DNA of 64,000 nucleotides from Welwitschia mirabilis (lineage: Eukaryota > Gnetophyta > Gnetopsida > Welwitschiales): assembly GCA_051453625.1 (NCBI GenBank), contig JBOZIK010000001.1, positions 111,505,037-111,569,036 of the forward strand. The letters run 5' to 3'. The translations under genes and the position numbers were made by a program. Below are positions 49,086 to 59,921 of the stretch, piece after piece (position 1 is the first letter of the stretch; each line of letters starts with the position of its first letter). Under the pieces are notes generated by a model. That model ran no database searches. It saw only the letters and a program-made list of their open reading frames with translations, and was not told the DNA's origin.

Positions 49086-49970
49086 TTAGCTACTAAATCT
49101 CTAAGTGGAACATTTGCATTCAAATTAGATGTTCTCAAAATAATTAGTACACTAGATAAAACTACTTTTTTAAGTTTTTGTATTGAATTTAAAATGAATG
49201 AAGAAGAAATAAAATGATTCACTTCTATTCTATTATTTTCATAATCTTAGTTTGAAAATTTTAATTTTAAAATAATAAAAACAAAAAGTTTTCTTCTTCA
49301 ATTCTCAAAATTATTTAATCTTTTTGCATACCTAGGGTGTGTATACATGGATTTTTCTCATAGTTGAATAAGCCTTCTTTGATATTCTCCTTAATCAGGC
49401 TCCACTATCTCTGGTATTTCATCTTCTTACTAGAATTTACCATATCCTTGCATACTAATAAAATGTATAATACTATAAATAAATGATTGTCTTGATTATC
49501 ATCTAAACGATCAACTAGACAACTAGAAATAACATATAAAAATACAAAAAAAATAAATTATAAAAATTAAAAATAAAAATAAGTGACTGTCATCCACCAT
49601 GTCATCTAGACGGTAGAGGGCACAACATCAAATTTATTATACTATGAAAAATTAAAAAAAATTAATTAAAAAAATAGAAATAAGAATATTGTCATCTATT
49701 GTGTCATCCAGATAACAATGGGGATAATGTCTACTATCAAAAACCATAAATCCAGGAAACCTCAGTAAAAACTAGAAAATCCTACTATCATCTACTTTAT
49801 CATGTGAAGGATGGATGGGACAATAAATCTTATTAATGAAAATAAAAATTGCATGAATAAACCTATGGAATCTAGAATAAAACTACAACACTACTTTAAA
49901 CAAATAACCCAAATCAAAATCTAATGTCCTTATCTAATATAATGATAATCCTCTAGCTTCTTACAACCTT
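49086..49970 (-). other. Leader between primer site and gag of element F
   Basis: AT-rich and without open frames of note. A Ser/Thr- or stop-rich frame gives nothing recognisable. Repeated phrases of the form TCATCTA...TGTCATC(T/C)AGA occur near 49580-49620 and 49690-49720. Confidence 0.5.
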
Positions 49971-49990
49971 CCTCAGTAATGGCGGCAAAA
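49971..49990 (-). other. Primer-binding site of element F, Asp-tRNA type
   Basis: Minus strand TTTTGCCGCCATTACTGAGG. Against the usual Athila/Tat site (TTTGGCGCCGTTGCCGGGG) it differs mainly by transitions. It lies directly beside a TG at 49991 that starts the LTR on the plus strand. Confidence 0.7.
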
Positions 49991-50490
49991 TGTTTCAATT
50001 TGAATTTGTGCAATTCTTATGTCCTTAACTGATTCCTAGCATTTACAAATACTTGCACAAAAACACATACTAGTATAGTGGGAGTTCACTTAAATGTTGT
50101 AAGAAGGCACTAAGCTAGAAGTTAGAGAATTGATTTAGCAAAGTATTTTTTTTTTGGTGTTTTTCGATTAAGTAACTAAAATAAGAATAACAAAGAAATA
50201 AAATACAAGATGAATGCTAATGCAATGCTAATGAACTATATGCAAATGGAATAATTTTGAGTACCAGATCTATTCTATTCCCGATCTACTATCATCAAGG
50301 TCAATTCTTATAATCTAGATTAGTTAGGAAGTAATTATTATTTAATCCTAACTAATATAAGCTATAAGGCACATCAAAATAGAATATAATTAAATGCAAC
50401 TACTATAGCTATTAAAATGTAATATAAAATAAAATGCATGTCCTAAACTAATTATCTTAATCGATTATCACATAGGTTACCCATATGATC
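49991..50490 (-). repeat. LTR of element F, upper end unresolved
   Basis: Starts TGTTTCAATTTG next to the primer site. Where it ends and the LTR of element G begins cannot be told without a second copy of either. Confidence 0.4.
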
Positions 50491-51343
50491 TATATTAACT
50501 ATAAAGCTGTCATGAAATTATAATCTAAATAAACCATAAAGAAAATACACTTGATAGAAATAAATCAACCTTTTATTAATTACAATAAAACATTCACTTA
50601 CAAATTAGTAGCACCTCATTGGAGGATACACAGCCCAACACTAAGGAATACTCCTCTCTACAGCTAAGATGAACCTCTTTTCCTTTAATATTTTATCACA
50701 AGATTTTAGATACAATAGATGATAAATGAAAATGAGGACAAAGAGGTATTTATAGCACTACATGAAATATTCTAGGAAATGAAATCCTAGCAACCCAAAA
50801 GGGATGCGTAACCTAATTACAAAGATTGTAAATCATATTCCTTCATTTACATAAAATAAAATATCATTCTAATTATCATTTGAATGACAATGAGGATGAC
50901 ACTCCATTACAAAGGATGAATTTTCAACTTCCAATCCTAATTCATTTTAGCATCCCTATCAGCTTCAAATACACTATTATCCTAACTATTATCTAAATAA
51001 CTAGGAATGGTAGGCTTCTAAGATCTCTAGCTAAGGAAAATCAGTCTTCTAAATCATTAGACTCCTCCTCAAAATGCTAAGTATCAAAAGCTACTTGAGA
51101 TGCCTCTAAATGAATCAATAATTGCATGTTTTCATGATCATTCCATCGACTCTTCATAATTATCAGGACTCTATCTAAACCTATCTAAATGTCCTATAAA
51201 AATACTTAGAATACTCCATCAAATATATATAATTTGGCATTATGATAACAAGGCCTTTAAATAAGGCTAATTAATAATTTAATTAAGAGCTTAATATATC
51301 TAGTATCCAAGTAAATAAGGTTTACAAAATATGGGATATGATA
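50491..51343 (-). repeat. Element G 3' LTR, lower end unresolved
   Basis: Begins after a polypurine tract. A TATA-like GCTATAAATACC is on the minus strand at 50745-50756, about 590 bases in, a position similar to that in the LARD-like LTR. Confidence 0.5.
50745..50756 (-). promoter_or_regulatory. LTR TATA box (element G)
   Basis: Minus strand GCTATAAATACC. Confidence 0.5.
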
Positions 51344-51357
51344 CCTTCCCTCACTTA
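51344..51357 (-). other. Element G polypurine tract
   Basis: Minus strand TAAGTGAGGGAAGG directly before the LTR start. Confidence 0.7.
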
Positions 51358-51452
51358 TACTAATTCACTTTCAAGAATTAAGATATATAAAGAGCTTAAG
51401 AACATCTAACTATATATTATAAGCTTCAAAGATATTTGGGTATTAATTTTTC

Positions 51453-52110
51453 TTGTTTCTATAGCTCCCAAGTAGATTCATTAAGAATATGCTTACTCCA
51501 CTTTATCTTCACTTTATGGATATCTCTATTTCATAAATTAATAGTTTATTGATTTAGCACTACTTCTAGCTTCTCTATAGTTAAATAATTTGGTTCTACT
51601 TGAATATGAAACCAGTATAACAGATGAGAAGGATATGCAATATACTTTCTTTACATATTTTCATGGAAAACACCATGTATGTGCAATAATTAAGGAGGTA
51701 TAACAAGCTTATATGCAATAGATTCAACTCTTCCTAATATTTCAAATGGTTTAATAAATTGAGGAGCTAATTTTAATTTCTTAACTTCTCTCATTACTGA
51801 TTTCATTTGGTGATACTTTAAGAACTATATGATTATCTATTTTGAACTTAACATTTCTTCTTTAATGATCTATATACATCTTTTCTCTATTTATTGCTTC
51901 TTTAAGTCTTTCCTTAGTAATTATTATTTTACTTTCCATTTTTTACAATATTTCTAGTCCTATCATTAATTTTTAATTAGATTTTATCCATGAAGTAGGT
52001 TTTCTACATTTTATACCATATAGGACTTCAAATGTATCCATTTGATTTAAACTCTAATAGCTATTTGTACTACTCCAATCCACTATAATGTTCTTTGTAT
52101 TGAAGGATAT
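51453..52110 (-). pseudogene. Integrase C-terminus and chromodomain of element G
   Basis: Minus strand pieces: a VYGMKCRKPTSW-like stretch near 52015, matching Y-G-x-x-C-R-x-P-x-x-W; KERLKEAINREKMY near 51895; NHIVLKVSPNE near 51830, matching G-D-x-V-F-L-K-V-S-P. The chromodomain core IHKVKIKWSKHILNESTWEL lies at about 51527-51468, with the aromatic residues that would bind methylated histone H3 tails (W in K-W-S and W in T-W-E). Stops and frame changes throughout. Such chromodomains direct insertion into heterochromatin. Confidence 0.75.
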
Positions 52111-52376
52111 GCCTTTTATTGAAGTGTGTATCATGAAAAACAACATGCATTTTGAACTATGCAAATGTGTGAAGTCATAACTTAATGAATCTAGTTTTAT
52201 GCTACTAATCCATGATGACTTCAGATAAAAAGAAGAGAAGAGTAGAGGTAGGCATCAATTCATAGTAATGTGATAAGATCACAAGATAATAAAGGATAGC
52301 AACTGATATGTAAGAAAATCTAGTGTAGTAGGTGATAACATTTCACAATTGGGAAAAGAGACACCAATGAAAAATG

Positions 52377-52507
52377 TGATGAAAAATAAGAATTCCAAAA
52401 ATGGAAAGGCACAAGATTTTCTAAAAGATAAATTATATTTATTCTTCTATTATTTAACAAAGAGCTTACTTAAGATGTGGAACCGTAGTGTATACTTAGG
52501 ATTAGCA
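52377..52507 (-). repeat. Element H 3' LTR
   Basis: Plus strand begins TGATGAAAAATAAGAA and ends GATTAGCA; matches 57806-57973, for example CAACAAAGAGCTT-like blocks at 52458 and 57884. Confidence 0.75.
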
Positions 52508-52518
52508 ATTCCCCCCTC
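52508..52518 (-). other. Element H polypurine tract
   Basis: Minus strand GAGGGGGGAAT directly before the LTR start TGCTAATCC. Confidence 0.8.
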
Positions 52519-52949
52519 AACATGAAAATACACTCTCTTTTAAGGGAAAACTGAAGTGCCCAGGGAAAAAACTTTAGGAATGTAGCCTATAATAAAACCT
52601 CCAAAAAGTAGTTGTCATATGAGGGAATAACTTTGTAAAAGAAGCAATTATTTTACTGCTACACATCCTATAGTAGATATGCTTATTTTTGTATAGTACA
52701 CATCCCATAATGCTAGGTCAAAATTTATACTATACTTCCCATAGTACTAGGCCATATTTTAAACTACACATCTTGTAGTACTAGGATTCAATGTGACTTT
52801 AATTAAAGACTCAAGAGTCAAGTGAAGTCCATGAGGTACAAAAAAAGAAAATGAGTTTAACTTAACTCATTGTTTCTCAATTCAATCTTGAATTGAAAAA
52901 TTTGAACTTTTTTTAACTAAGAATCTTTGTTTGAGTAGTAATTATTGAT

Positions 52950-53739
52950 TCTACGATTGGATGATGTACTAGTGTAATGAGTTCATGCTATATAAGTTTC
53001 TTAATCTTATGTAACAACTCCCATGTACCATTTTCTATAGAAGCATGGTATTCTTTTTTTATGGCTTGAATCCATTGATAATGTAGATAATGTCTTTTAA
53101 AGAAGTTATTTTACCATTAAAAATTAAATGAAGCTCATTAACATCATTATTATGAGTTATATGCAAGCTATATTTGGTTCCAGTTTTACCATTTTCATTA
53201 TGATGAACATCTTAAAGAGTAGACAGTGACCAAGTACTATGATGTCACATATGGGTGGTCTTAGCTTCTTTGATTAGATAACCTATTGAATTACTATGAA
53301 AACCATGATTAAGAGTGCCTAGAGCATCTAATTGCTCAATTCTTAAAGGTTGTAAAGAATTTGTACCAATAGAAGGAATTGGAGCAGGACTGATTGCTAC
53401 ATCTCCCCCCTCAACTATAGGATATTAATCATCCAAGGTTTTATCTTGGGAAGTGATGTAAGTGATCTCATACTTTTTGACATAATCTTGAAGATGAATA
53501 AGTTTACCATATTTATAGCCTATAATTAGTTTATGATTGAAATTAAAAATATCCACAGAGTGCTTTGTCATAAAGATTGAGTGATCTTCTTGCACCAAGG
53601 TGGAAAAGTGATAAAAGATGCAATCTCAAAGAAGGCACATATAGAACATAAGAAATAATCTATGGAGAAAGGATGTCAAGTTAAGAGTGATTGAATGATA
53701 TCCTTCCATTAGAACTATAGTTCTATTTACCAAATAAAC
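52950..53739 (-). pseudogene. Copia pol remnant: linker and start of RT
   Basis: Near 53560-53440 the minus strand reads NFNHKLIIGYKYGKLIHLQD, resembling the F-L-G-Y-x-x-x-x-K-x-Y region at the integrase end. Near 53077-53010 it reads YQWIQAIKKEYHASIENG followed by TWELL, the conserved start of copia RT (W-x-x-A-M-x-x-E-x-x-x-L-x-x-N-x-T-W-x-L). The catalytic YVDD part is gone; sequence to 52519 gives no match. Confidence 0.7.
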
Positions 53740-54018
53740 TTAACTTGGTACTTTGACAAAATCATTGAAATAATCATGCCAATAAGTCATGTGACAATTA
53801 GCACCAATGTCAAGAATCCAAGTTTCATCATGAGGTATGTATTCAATCATATCCACAAAGTTGGAAATGTCAAAAAATGCATTTGACTCATAATGATTAT
53901 CATCATTAAGGGATTTAGACTCTTTAATAACTACATTTTTCTTAAGTATAGATTTAATCTTATCCCAAGGTATTTGACAGAAGCCTGAGGAATTTATACT
54001 CTTCCACATCATGAGCAT
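53740..54018 (-). pseudogene. Copia protease of element H
   Basis: A 92-codon open frame with TWILDIGANCHMTYW near 53830-53785. The copia active site is D-S/T-G-A; here the second residue is Ile, so activity would be lost. The zinc knuckle that should precede it was not found. Confidence 0.75.
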
Positions 54019-54019
54019 T

Positions 54020-54800
54020 GATATTTGTTTTTGTTTAGAGTAGTAGAATGCTTAACTTTCTTTTTATTCGATGGAGTCTGAGTAGGTTTCTTTTGCTATT
54101 TTACAGTGCCTTTTCCTTATCATGATGTGATGTTTTTAACAGATGAGAGTTGTGAGAAGATTGCTTATGTTTAGAAGGAGATCCACGAGTATGAGAAACT
54201 TTGCAAGTTGCATTTTTGAGAAGTTCAAACTAAGCTTCTATGGTAATAAGATTCTTATTGAGCATGTCAAAGTTTATACTAGGTAGCCGCTTACTTCCAT
54301 GAAGATATATGATGTAGCTATGAAGAAAGGGATCCTCCAAAAAATAATAGACCAAGTTCAGATAATTTATGCAAACTTTCTATATTGAATCTATCTCAAC
54401 AACTTTGGTTTTAATATTTGTGATCTGAGGTACAAGCTAATGCATTTTTCCCCTTTTATAGTAAAGGTTATTCATACTTATATAATGATATTTATTAACT
54501 CAAGATCATTCTTTGCATAAAAGGTATCCCATAAAGCCCAATAGTTGGAATAACAAGACTTATTTCTATCAACCAATGTTTTATGTACCATAGCCACTAA
54601 TTTTCACATGATCTCTATGAGCTTGTAATTAATGGCTTTTCATGCCTTTTCTTCATTTGAATCTTGAAAAGTAACCTATTCTTCTTTAAAGAAATATATA
54701 TCAAAACCATAAATTTGCATTATTGACATAAAATATTCATTCTAATCCTCTCAACTCTGATCATCATGCAAGATCACTCTAAGATTAAACATGATTCCAG
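54020..54800 (-). pseudogene. Probable gag of element H
   Basis: Several minus-strand pieces (for example NEYFMSIMQIYGFDIYFF near 54725, and a stretch ending LALWDT-like near 54540) fit the W-x-x-x-x-x-x-Y pattern of copia gag. Frames change often. The call relies mainly on position between leader and protease. Confidence 0.4.
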
Positions 54801-57791
54801 TAGTCAAGATTAGTGTAAAATTTTCTGACAGGATCTGAAATCTACCTTTCGATGTTGAAGTTATGAAGAATAATGAGAAAGAAAGAGAGAAGGATTAATA
54901 AGTTGTGGGTAAAGTTGATTTCCAGAGGAATCTTACTTACATCCACTATTAAAAAAAAGCTCGATCTATCTAACACACAAAGAAAACTTGTCAAAACCAA
55001 AAGAGGAAAAATAAAAAACAAAGGTATAGTCATAATGTAAAAACAAAAAGAGGTCATGATGGATATGTATAGTCACTATGAAAAGAAAGCAATCCCATAA
55101 ACTTAAGTGATCTATTCAAACCATAAGATGTGATAAGTAAAATAAATGCCCCCTGAACGCTATAAAACCTACACACACGAGAACAAATAAGGTAATTTGT
55201 TAAAGAGTTCTTAATGTGAGCAAAGATAGATTTTAATGTGAGGGGATCTAATTTGATTATTAGGTGATGAATATGTAGATTTGTCAATTTTAATATCTAC
55301 TCCTAAATCCAGGTAGTGATCACGTCCTCTCCAAGGAGGACACCCTTATCTCCTAAGGGAGTAAAAGGATAAAAGTGTGAATAACGTTAGTGGGACTTCT
55401 AAGTTATCAGCCAATTTCAGTTTCCTTAGCTATATACCCTCCTTAAGGGAGAGTACCATGCAATGTTAGTAATCTACTTATACCTTAGACTCAATAAATT
55501 TTAAGATTGATTACACTAAGAACTCCTAGTCAATATGGTAATGAAATCAATGTAGATCTTACCACTGTGCCTCTCGTCTTCACTCAATATACCCTCGATT
55601 ACCAAGGCGTACATGAAATTCTGGACCTCATGGCATCTAGGAAATTTTCACTTAAGAGACATATATCTCTTCGTATGGCCTAAACTTCACAGTTAAGGTA
55701 GTTAAGACTACATAATAAGCTCAAAGGGTAGCATATCCTGACACGGATCTTTGTTTACATGAAGCTCCCCATGACCACCACTAACCAAAACTTATTGCTA
55801 GTGTGAAATGTAATGCATGTAGAGGTGAAAGTAATTTTTAATTTTAACCATAATCATAAAAAATTAAATTTTTAGTGTGAGAAAGTAAAAGGGAAAAATA
55901 AACACCAAAAAAAAAAGACACAAGCATAGGGTCTAATTTGGTATATTTAAGCTAAGTGGATCTTGCTCAACATCTCAAACTTAGCTCAATCTATCCAAAT
56001 CAAAAAAATTAATCTAAGTAAGAAAAGAATCAAGTCAAGTGGATCTTGCTTCACATCCCAAACTTGACATGAAAGGGAAAAAAATTAGGGTTAATGGCTT
56101 ACAATGGAAGAAAAATGCCTAAAAACCTTTAGAAAACATAAAAATATGCTTTAAAAATTTGAGTTTAGGGCTTACAACTTTGAAAAATTACCCAAAAACT
56201 TAAAAATTTGAAGAAAAAGCTAAAAATAGCCAAAAATTACTAAAACTGCCTATGTGCACAAAATAGGGCTAATGGTTAGCAACAGCTAAGCTAAACTACA
56301 TGTGCGAAGAAATGGACAACGGTTGAGCGATGGCTCAACTAAACTACGTGTGCATCAAAATGAGCTAAACAATTGTTGAGCAATTTTGCATGTGCATAAG
56401 AGTAGAAGAGAGTCAGCACAAATTTAAAATTAGAATTTTTATTTAGTAATCACCTGTCTTAACCACTTTGCCAACGATTGAGTTAGTGATAAAGATTCAA
56501 AAGACAAAAATATTTAAAAATAGTCTGACCGATCCTTGGCACCACCAAGGCTATGATTCAATAGTGAATAGAAAACGAACTACAAAAGACACCGAGCGCA
56601 CAACACAAAACCCCGGTGGCAGGCGATGTAGGACCGAAGACACACAAGGGCCAGCACATGGACAAAATATGGCATGTAGGGAAATTGCGCGAGGCAGCAA
56701 TTACAGAGCATAGTTAGATGTATGTAGAAACGTAGTGCACAGAGGTGAGCAGGTGCACAGGTGATTGGTAGCCAAGAAGCACGACTCAGACATGAGAAGA
56801 TGCAGAGATGGCACACAGAGGCTCGGCTGGCTCATAGGTATAAAGAGTGAAGAAATCGCAAGATAATGTGAGGCATAAAGAGAGCTCAGCGTGGAGATGG
56901 TTCTAGCAGTAACACGTCCGTAGAGCCACAAAGAAAGCTCGGTAGAAGTGAGGCACACGATGTAGCGGCAACGCGGACTGTAGTAGAACGGTGAGGCATG
57001 AAAGCAGGAAGTAAGGCGCAGAGCAGGGTTGGTAGGCAATAAGATGACATACCGCGAACTTGATGTAGTGGCATAAGTTACTGCGAAAATGGGTGCAAGT
57101 TGAACCGTAGGTTGGTGGGCGCAGCACAACGGATGCTAGAGGTGGAGGTGTTTCTAGACCAATAGCTCAAGAATTGGTGGAGCATGATTAAAACTAGGGA
57201 GAGATGGCCTCTAAGCGCAGATGACATAGCACCAAGAAGAAACTAGTAGGCTATGATGACAACAAAAGCCAACGGAGCTAAAATACAAGCACAGAAGACA
57301 GGAATGTGCAAGTGCAAACACAGGCGCATAGGCAGCGACCTCAAGCACAAACACAGGAATGCACAGGTGTGAACACAGGCACACAGGTAGAGAAAATAGT
57401 GCAAAAATGAGTGGAAAAAATGCAAGTACATGATCGACAGTGGAGCTTTAAGTTGCAAAAAGCCATAACAGGGGTACAGCAATTAGGGATCAAAGCGCTA
57501 TACAATCATAATCATAAACAACACTGCAAAGGCTTGGTTGTTAACCAAGCTATACCAGTGTAGTACGCAAAAAGTCTTTTTAATAGAATAAACCCTAAGG
57601 TTTTTAAAGAAACCTATTAAAAATTAAAAAAGCAGTAAAACTTATGAACTTTGGTCAAAACTTGCAGAGGCATCTAATAAAAAATGCAAAGGGAATGCAA
57701 GCATTCAAAGGCATGCAAGAAGTTCAAGAGGCAACAAGAAGCATAGATGTTAAATAAGTTGCTAAGAAGCTTCAGAAACCCTAGCCTAGAA
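54801..57791 (-). other. Long leader of element H
   Basis: About 3 kb between gag and primer site, longer than usual for copia. It includes a 35-base diverged direct repeat (about 55964 and 56036, both with AAGTGGATCTTGCT). 55290-55800 is less AT-rich but not recognisable. The CpG-rich island is at 56560-57480. Confidence 0.5.
56560..57480. other. CpG-rich, low-complexity island in element H
   Basis: Much richer in G, C and CpG than any other part of the window. Purine-rich on the plus strand, with many repeats of GCACAGG, CACAGGCGC and GGTGCAGA-like words, especially 57295-57400. All three minus-strand frames are open for long stretches (up to 142 codons at 56701-57129), which reflects a lack of A/T-type stops rather than coding; the predicted proteins are Cys-, Ser- and Leu-rich and unlike each other. 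Confidence 0.65.
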
Positions 57792-57803
57792 GCTTTGATA
57801 CCA
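57792..57803 (-). other. Element H primer-binding site
   Basis: Minus strand TGGTATCAAAGC, one base off the Met-type site, two bases from the LTR. Confidence 0.85.
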
Positions 57804-57805
57804 AT

Positions 57806-57973
57806 TGCTAGAAAAGAAGAATGTCAAAAATGGAGAGGTATAAAATTTCTCAAAAGTAAAATTGTATTTCTTCTTCTATTATTCAACAAAGAGCTTGCTT
57901 AAATAGCCAAGCACATATTATGGTTTTCACGTATTTTGAGACATGGAACCATGATGTGTACTTAGCCTTAGCA
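57806..57973 (-). repeat. Element H 5' LTR
   Basis: Plus strand starts TGCTAGAAAAGAAG and ends CCTTAGCA; about 168 bp, matches the 3' LTR with one 35-40 base indel. Confidence 0.75.
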
Positions 57974-58304
57974 AAAAGCACTAGTGAAAGGCCATAGCAC
58001 TGGTAGGAAAAACGACCACAAAACAAGCCTGAAATAGGTGTTTTGCTATGCTCAGGGCAATGCATGCAGCTTTTACTAAGAAAGGTAAGAAAATGTTGGC
58101 CTATGTTTCTAGGCAGGGGAGAATACAATGAATTTATTCTTTGATACCTTTGAGAAATCTAAAAACCAGTAAACCTTCTTACAAACTCGACTTATCCTAT
58201 TTATTCCAAAATATTATATGAACTATTAACAGAAAGAAAAACAGCAAAAAATCTAGAATTGGTTTCAATGTTATTACCTACAAATAGAACTAGTAAGTAG
58301 AAAA

Positions 58305-59020
58305 ATGAAACATTCACTAGGAAGATTTTCTTTGCTTGATCTCAGGTTTTCCATCATGTCAACATCCTTTTTCAAAGCTGAAAAATGGCCTTCTAAACTA
58401 GAAAATGCAAGATCAATGAATGGAAACTACCAAAATAGATCAAATGTTGTAAAGGTCTTCAATGAGTTTCCCTTCACATCTTCGATACAAAGGATTTTTC
58501 TCTTTAGTATCTACTAGGATCATCAACTTCAAATAAGCATGATACCACCTTCAAAAATGCTCCAAATAAGATACACGATGGACTCTGTCTTTGTGCTGCT
58601 TTTCCCATCTTCCTTATGTTCATCACATCTTCGACATCAACAACATTAACAAACTATTATAGTGTGCTAGTAGCATTGATGGTATCATCTATAAAATGTT
58701 ATTTTGAATGATGTAAAAATAAATTATTATTGTGTAGTATGATTGAAGTTGTAAAGGAACATAGGAAAGATGCAAAACATGGACCAGAATGGTACAAAGA
58801 TATTGGTAAAGAAATGGTGGGATTTGAGATTAAGGTAGATCATGTTAGTTTTCTAAATGTTGTCCAAATAAGAGTGGAGCTCTTGGTAACATGAAGGTTC
58901 AGGTGATTTTCCATGCACTTCAAATACAAATGGACAAATTATCTAACAATGTTTCTTATGATGAGTTATTGAATAACCTTTTGTCACTTTATTTATTTGT
59001 ATTTCTATTTTAAAATATAG
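58305..59020 (+). pseudogene. Unidentified plus-strand coding fragments
   Basis: Two stretches are less AT-biased than their surroundings. One is a 70-codon frame (58305-58517) with SFFKAEKWPSKLENARS. The other starts at ATG 58739 with EHRKDAKHGPEWYKDIGKE and continues to 58894; from about 58860 a second frame carries on with SGALGNMKVQVIFHALQIQM and DKLSNNVSYDELLNN, implying one frameshift. I do not recognise either. They may be exons of one broken host gene or a captured fragment. No splice sites were established between them. Confidence 0.4.
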
Positions 59021-59154
59021 ATTGATAACACATCAAAAAATGAATCTAATAAGTATAAAACTTCAGATGATGAAAGTTAGTATTTATCCTATTTTTAAAT
59101 GTTGTAAAATAAACTTATAGTATTCTCTATAGATAAGCTTTGAAATATGAAACT

Positions 59155-59364
59155 TTATGAGGACAAGATATAGCGTACAGTAAATGAAAGAGACAAGATA
59201 TAAGTAGGGGAAATAAAGAGTATATGAGAAAGGGTAAGAATAATAGAAAAGAAATATTTTAAATAATAATAATAAAGTAGAATACTAAAAGAGAATATAT
59301 AAGAGAAGATATGGATAGATAAATAATGAAATATAAAAGATAAGATATAATAAATAAGAAGCAT
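59155..59364. repeat. Purine-rich low-complexity tract
   Basis: Strong A/G bias on the plus strand with GAGA and AATAATAATAA runs; the minus-strand open frame is Ile/Tyr/Ser-rich and not considered coding. Confidence 0.6.
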
Positions 59365-59921
59365 AGATAATATTCACATAAATTTTTTGACCAACATCAC
59401 ATTCCTCTACTCAAGCATTCTAAGTTATCTATGGAAACTCTAGATATAAATAGTTAATTTAAAAAGACACATTTAGCCATTTAAAACTCTTCATAACAAA
59501 TTAGGTTTTATTCTTTTGGTTTAAACAAAATTACTAACTATTTTAGGCTATTACTATCAAAACATAACAAAAGCACATAAGTGATGATAGTATTGTTTTA
59601 TAAAGATATTAACAATTAGAACATGTGGGTATAAACTTGGAATTCCAACATGCAACTAAGGCTCTAATCCAAAAGTGAAGACATAAAAGAACGTTTTATT
59701 AATGATTGTGTTAAATAATACAAAGATAAGAATGGGGTTTACATAAATACTTCATAATCTAATAATAATTCATCTGGTAACTATAAACCTTGGATATACA
59801 ATCCAATAATCTAATAAAACAAAGATTCAAACAAACTACTAAAAATAACATTTTTCATATAATATGTAAGAGAACTAATAATACTTAAAAACAAATAAAC
59901 CTAACTACTAAAGAGGGATGC

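Larger units (their letters stand above)
38330..50490 (-). mobile_element. Element F: Athila/Tat-like Ty3/gypsy, split by element E
   Basis: On the minus strand: LTR from 49991 upward, Asp-tRNA primer site at 49971-49990, gag 49085-47748, then after the insertion of E, the end of gag and protease (39978-39511) and integrase (38845-38330). The primer site type and the gag and integrase style are those of the Athila/Tat group. Only about 700 bases separate protease from integrase, so RT and RNase H are deleted. Both outer boundaries are uncertain: the upper LTR end is unresolved and the 3' LTR below 38330 was not found. Confidence 0.7.
50491..52376 (-). mobile_element. Element G: 3' end of a chromovirus-type Ty3/gypsy element
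   Basis: Minus strand: end of integrase and a chromodomain (52110-51453), polypurine tract (51344-51357), then an LTR starting at 51343 as TATCATATCCC (a decayed TGTCATATCCC). Gag, protease and RT are absent, apparently cut off where element H begins. Confidence 0.65.
52377..57973 (-). mobile_element. Element H: copia retrotransposon with very short LTRs
   Basis: LTRs of only about 131 and 168 bp (52377-52507, 57806-57973) flank 5.3 kb. On the minus strand: primer site (57792-57803), a long leader with a CpG-rich island, gag-like sequence, protease (near 53820), a piece of integrase-RT linker and the start of RT, then the polypurine tract and 3' LTR. Most of integrase, RT and RNase H is missing. 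Flanks AAATG (52372-52376) and AAAAG (57974-57978) could be a target duplication with one change. Confidence 0.75.

Noticed and set aside
56701-57129. 142-codon minus-strand open frame
   Set aside because: All three frames of that strand are open here because of local composition; the region is repetitive leader of element H.
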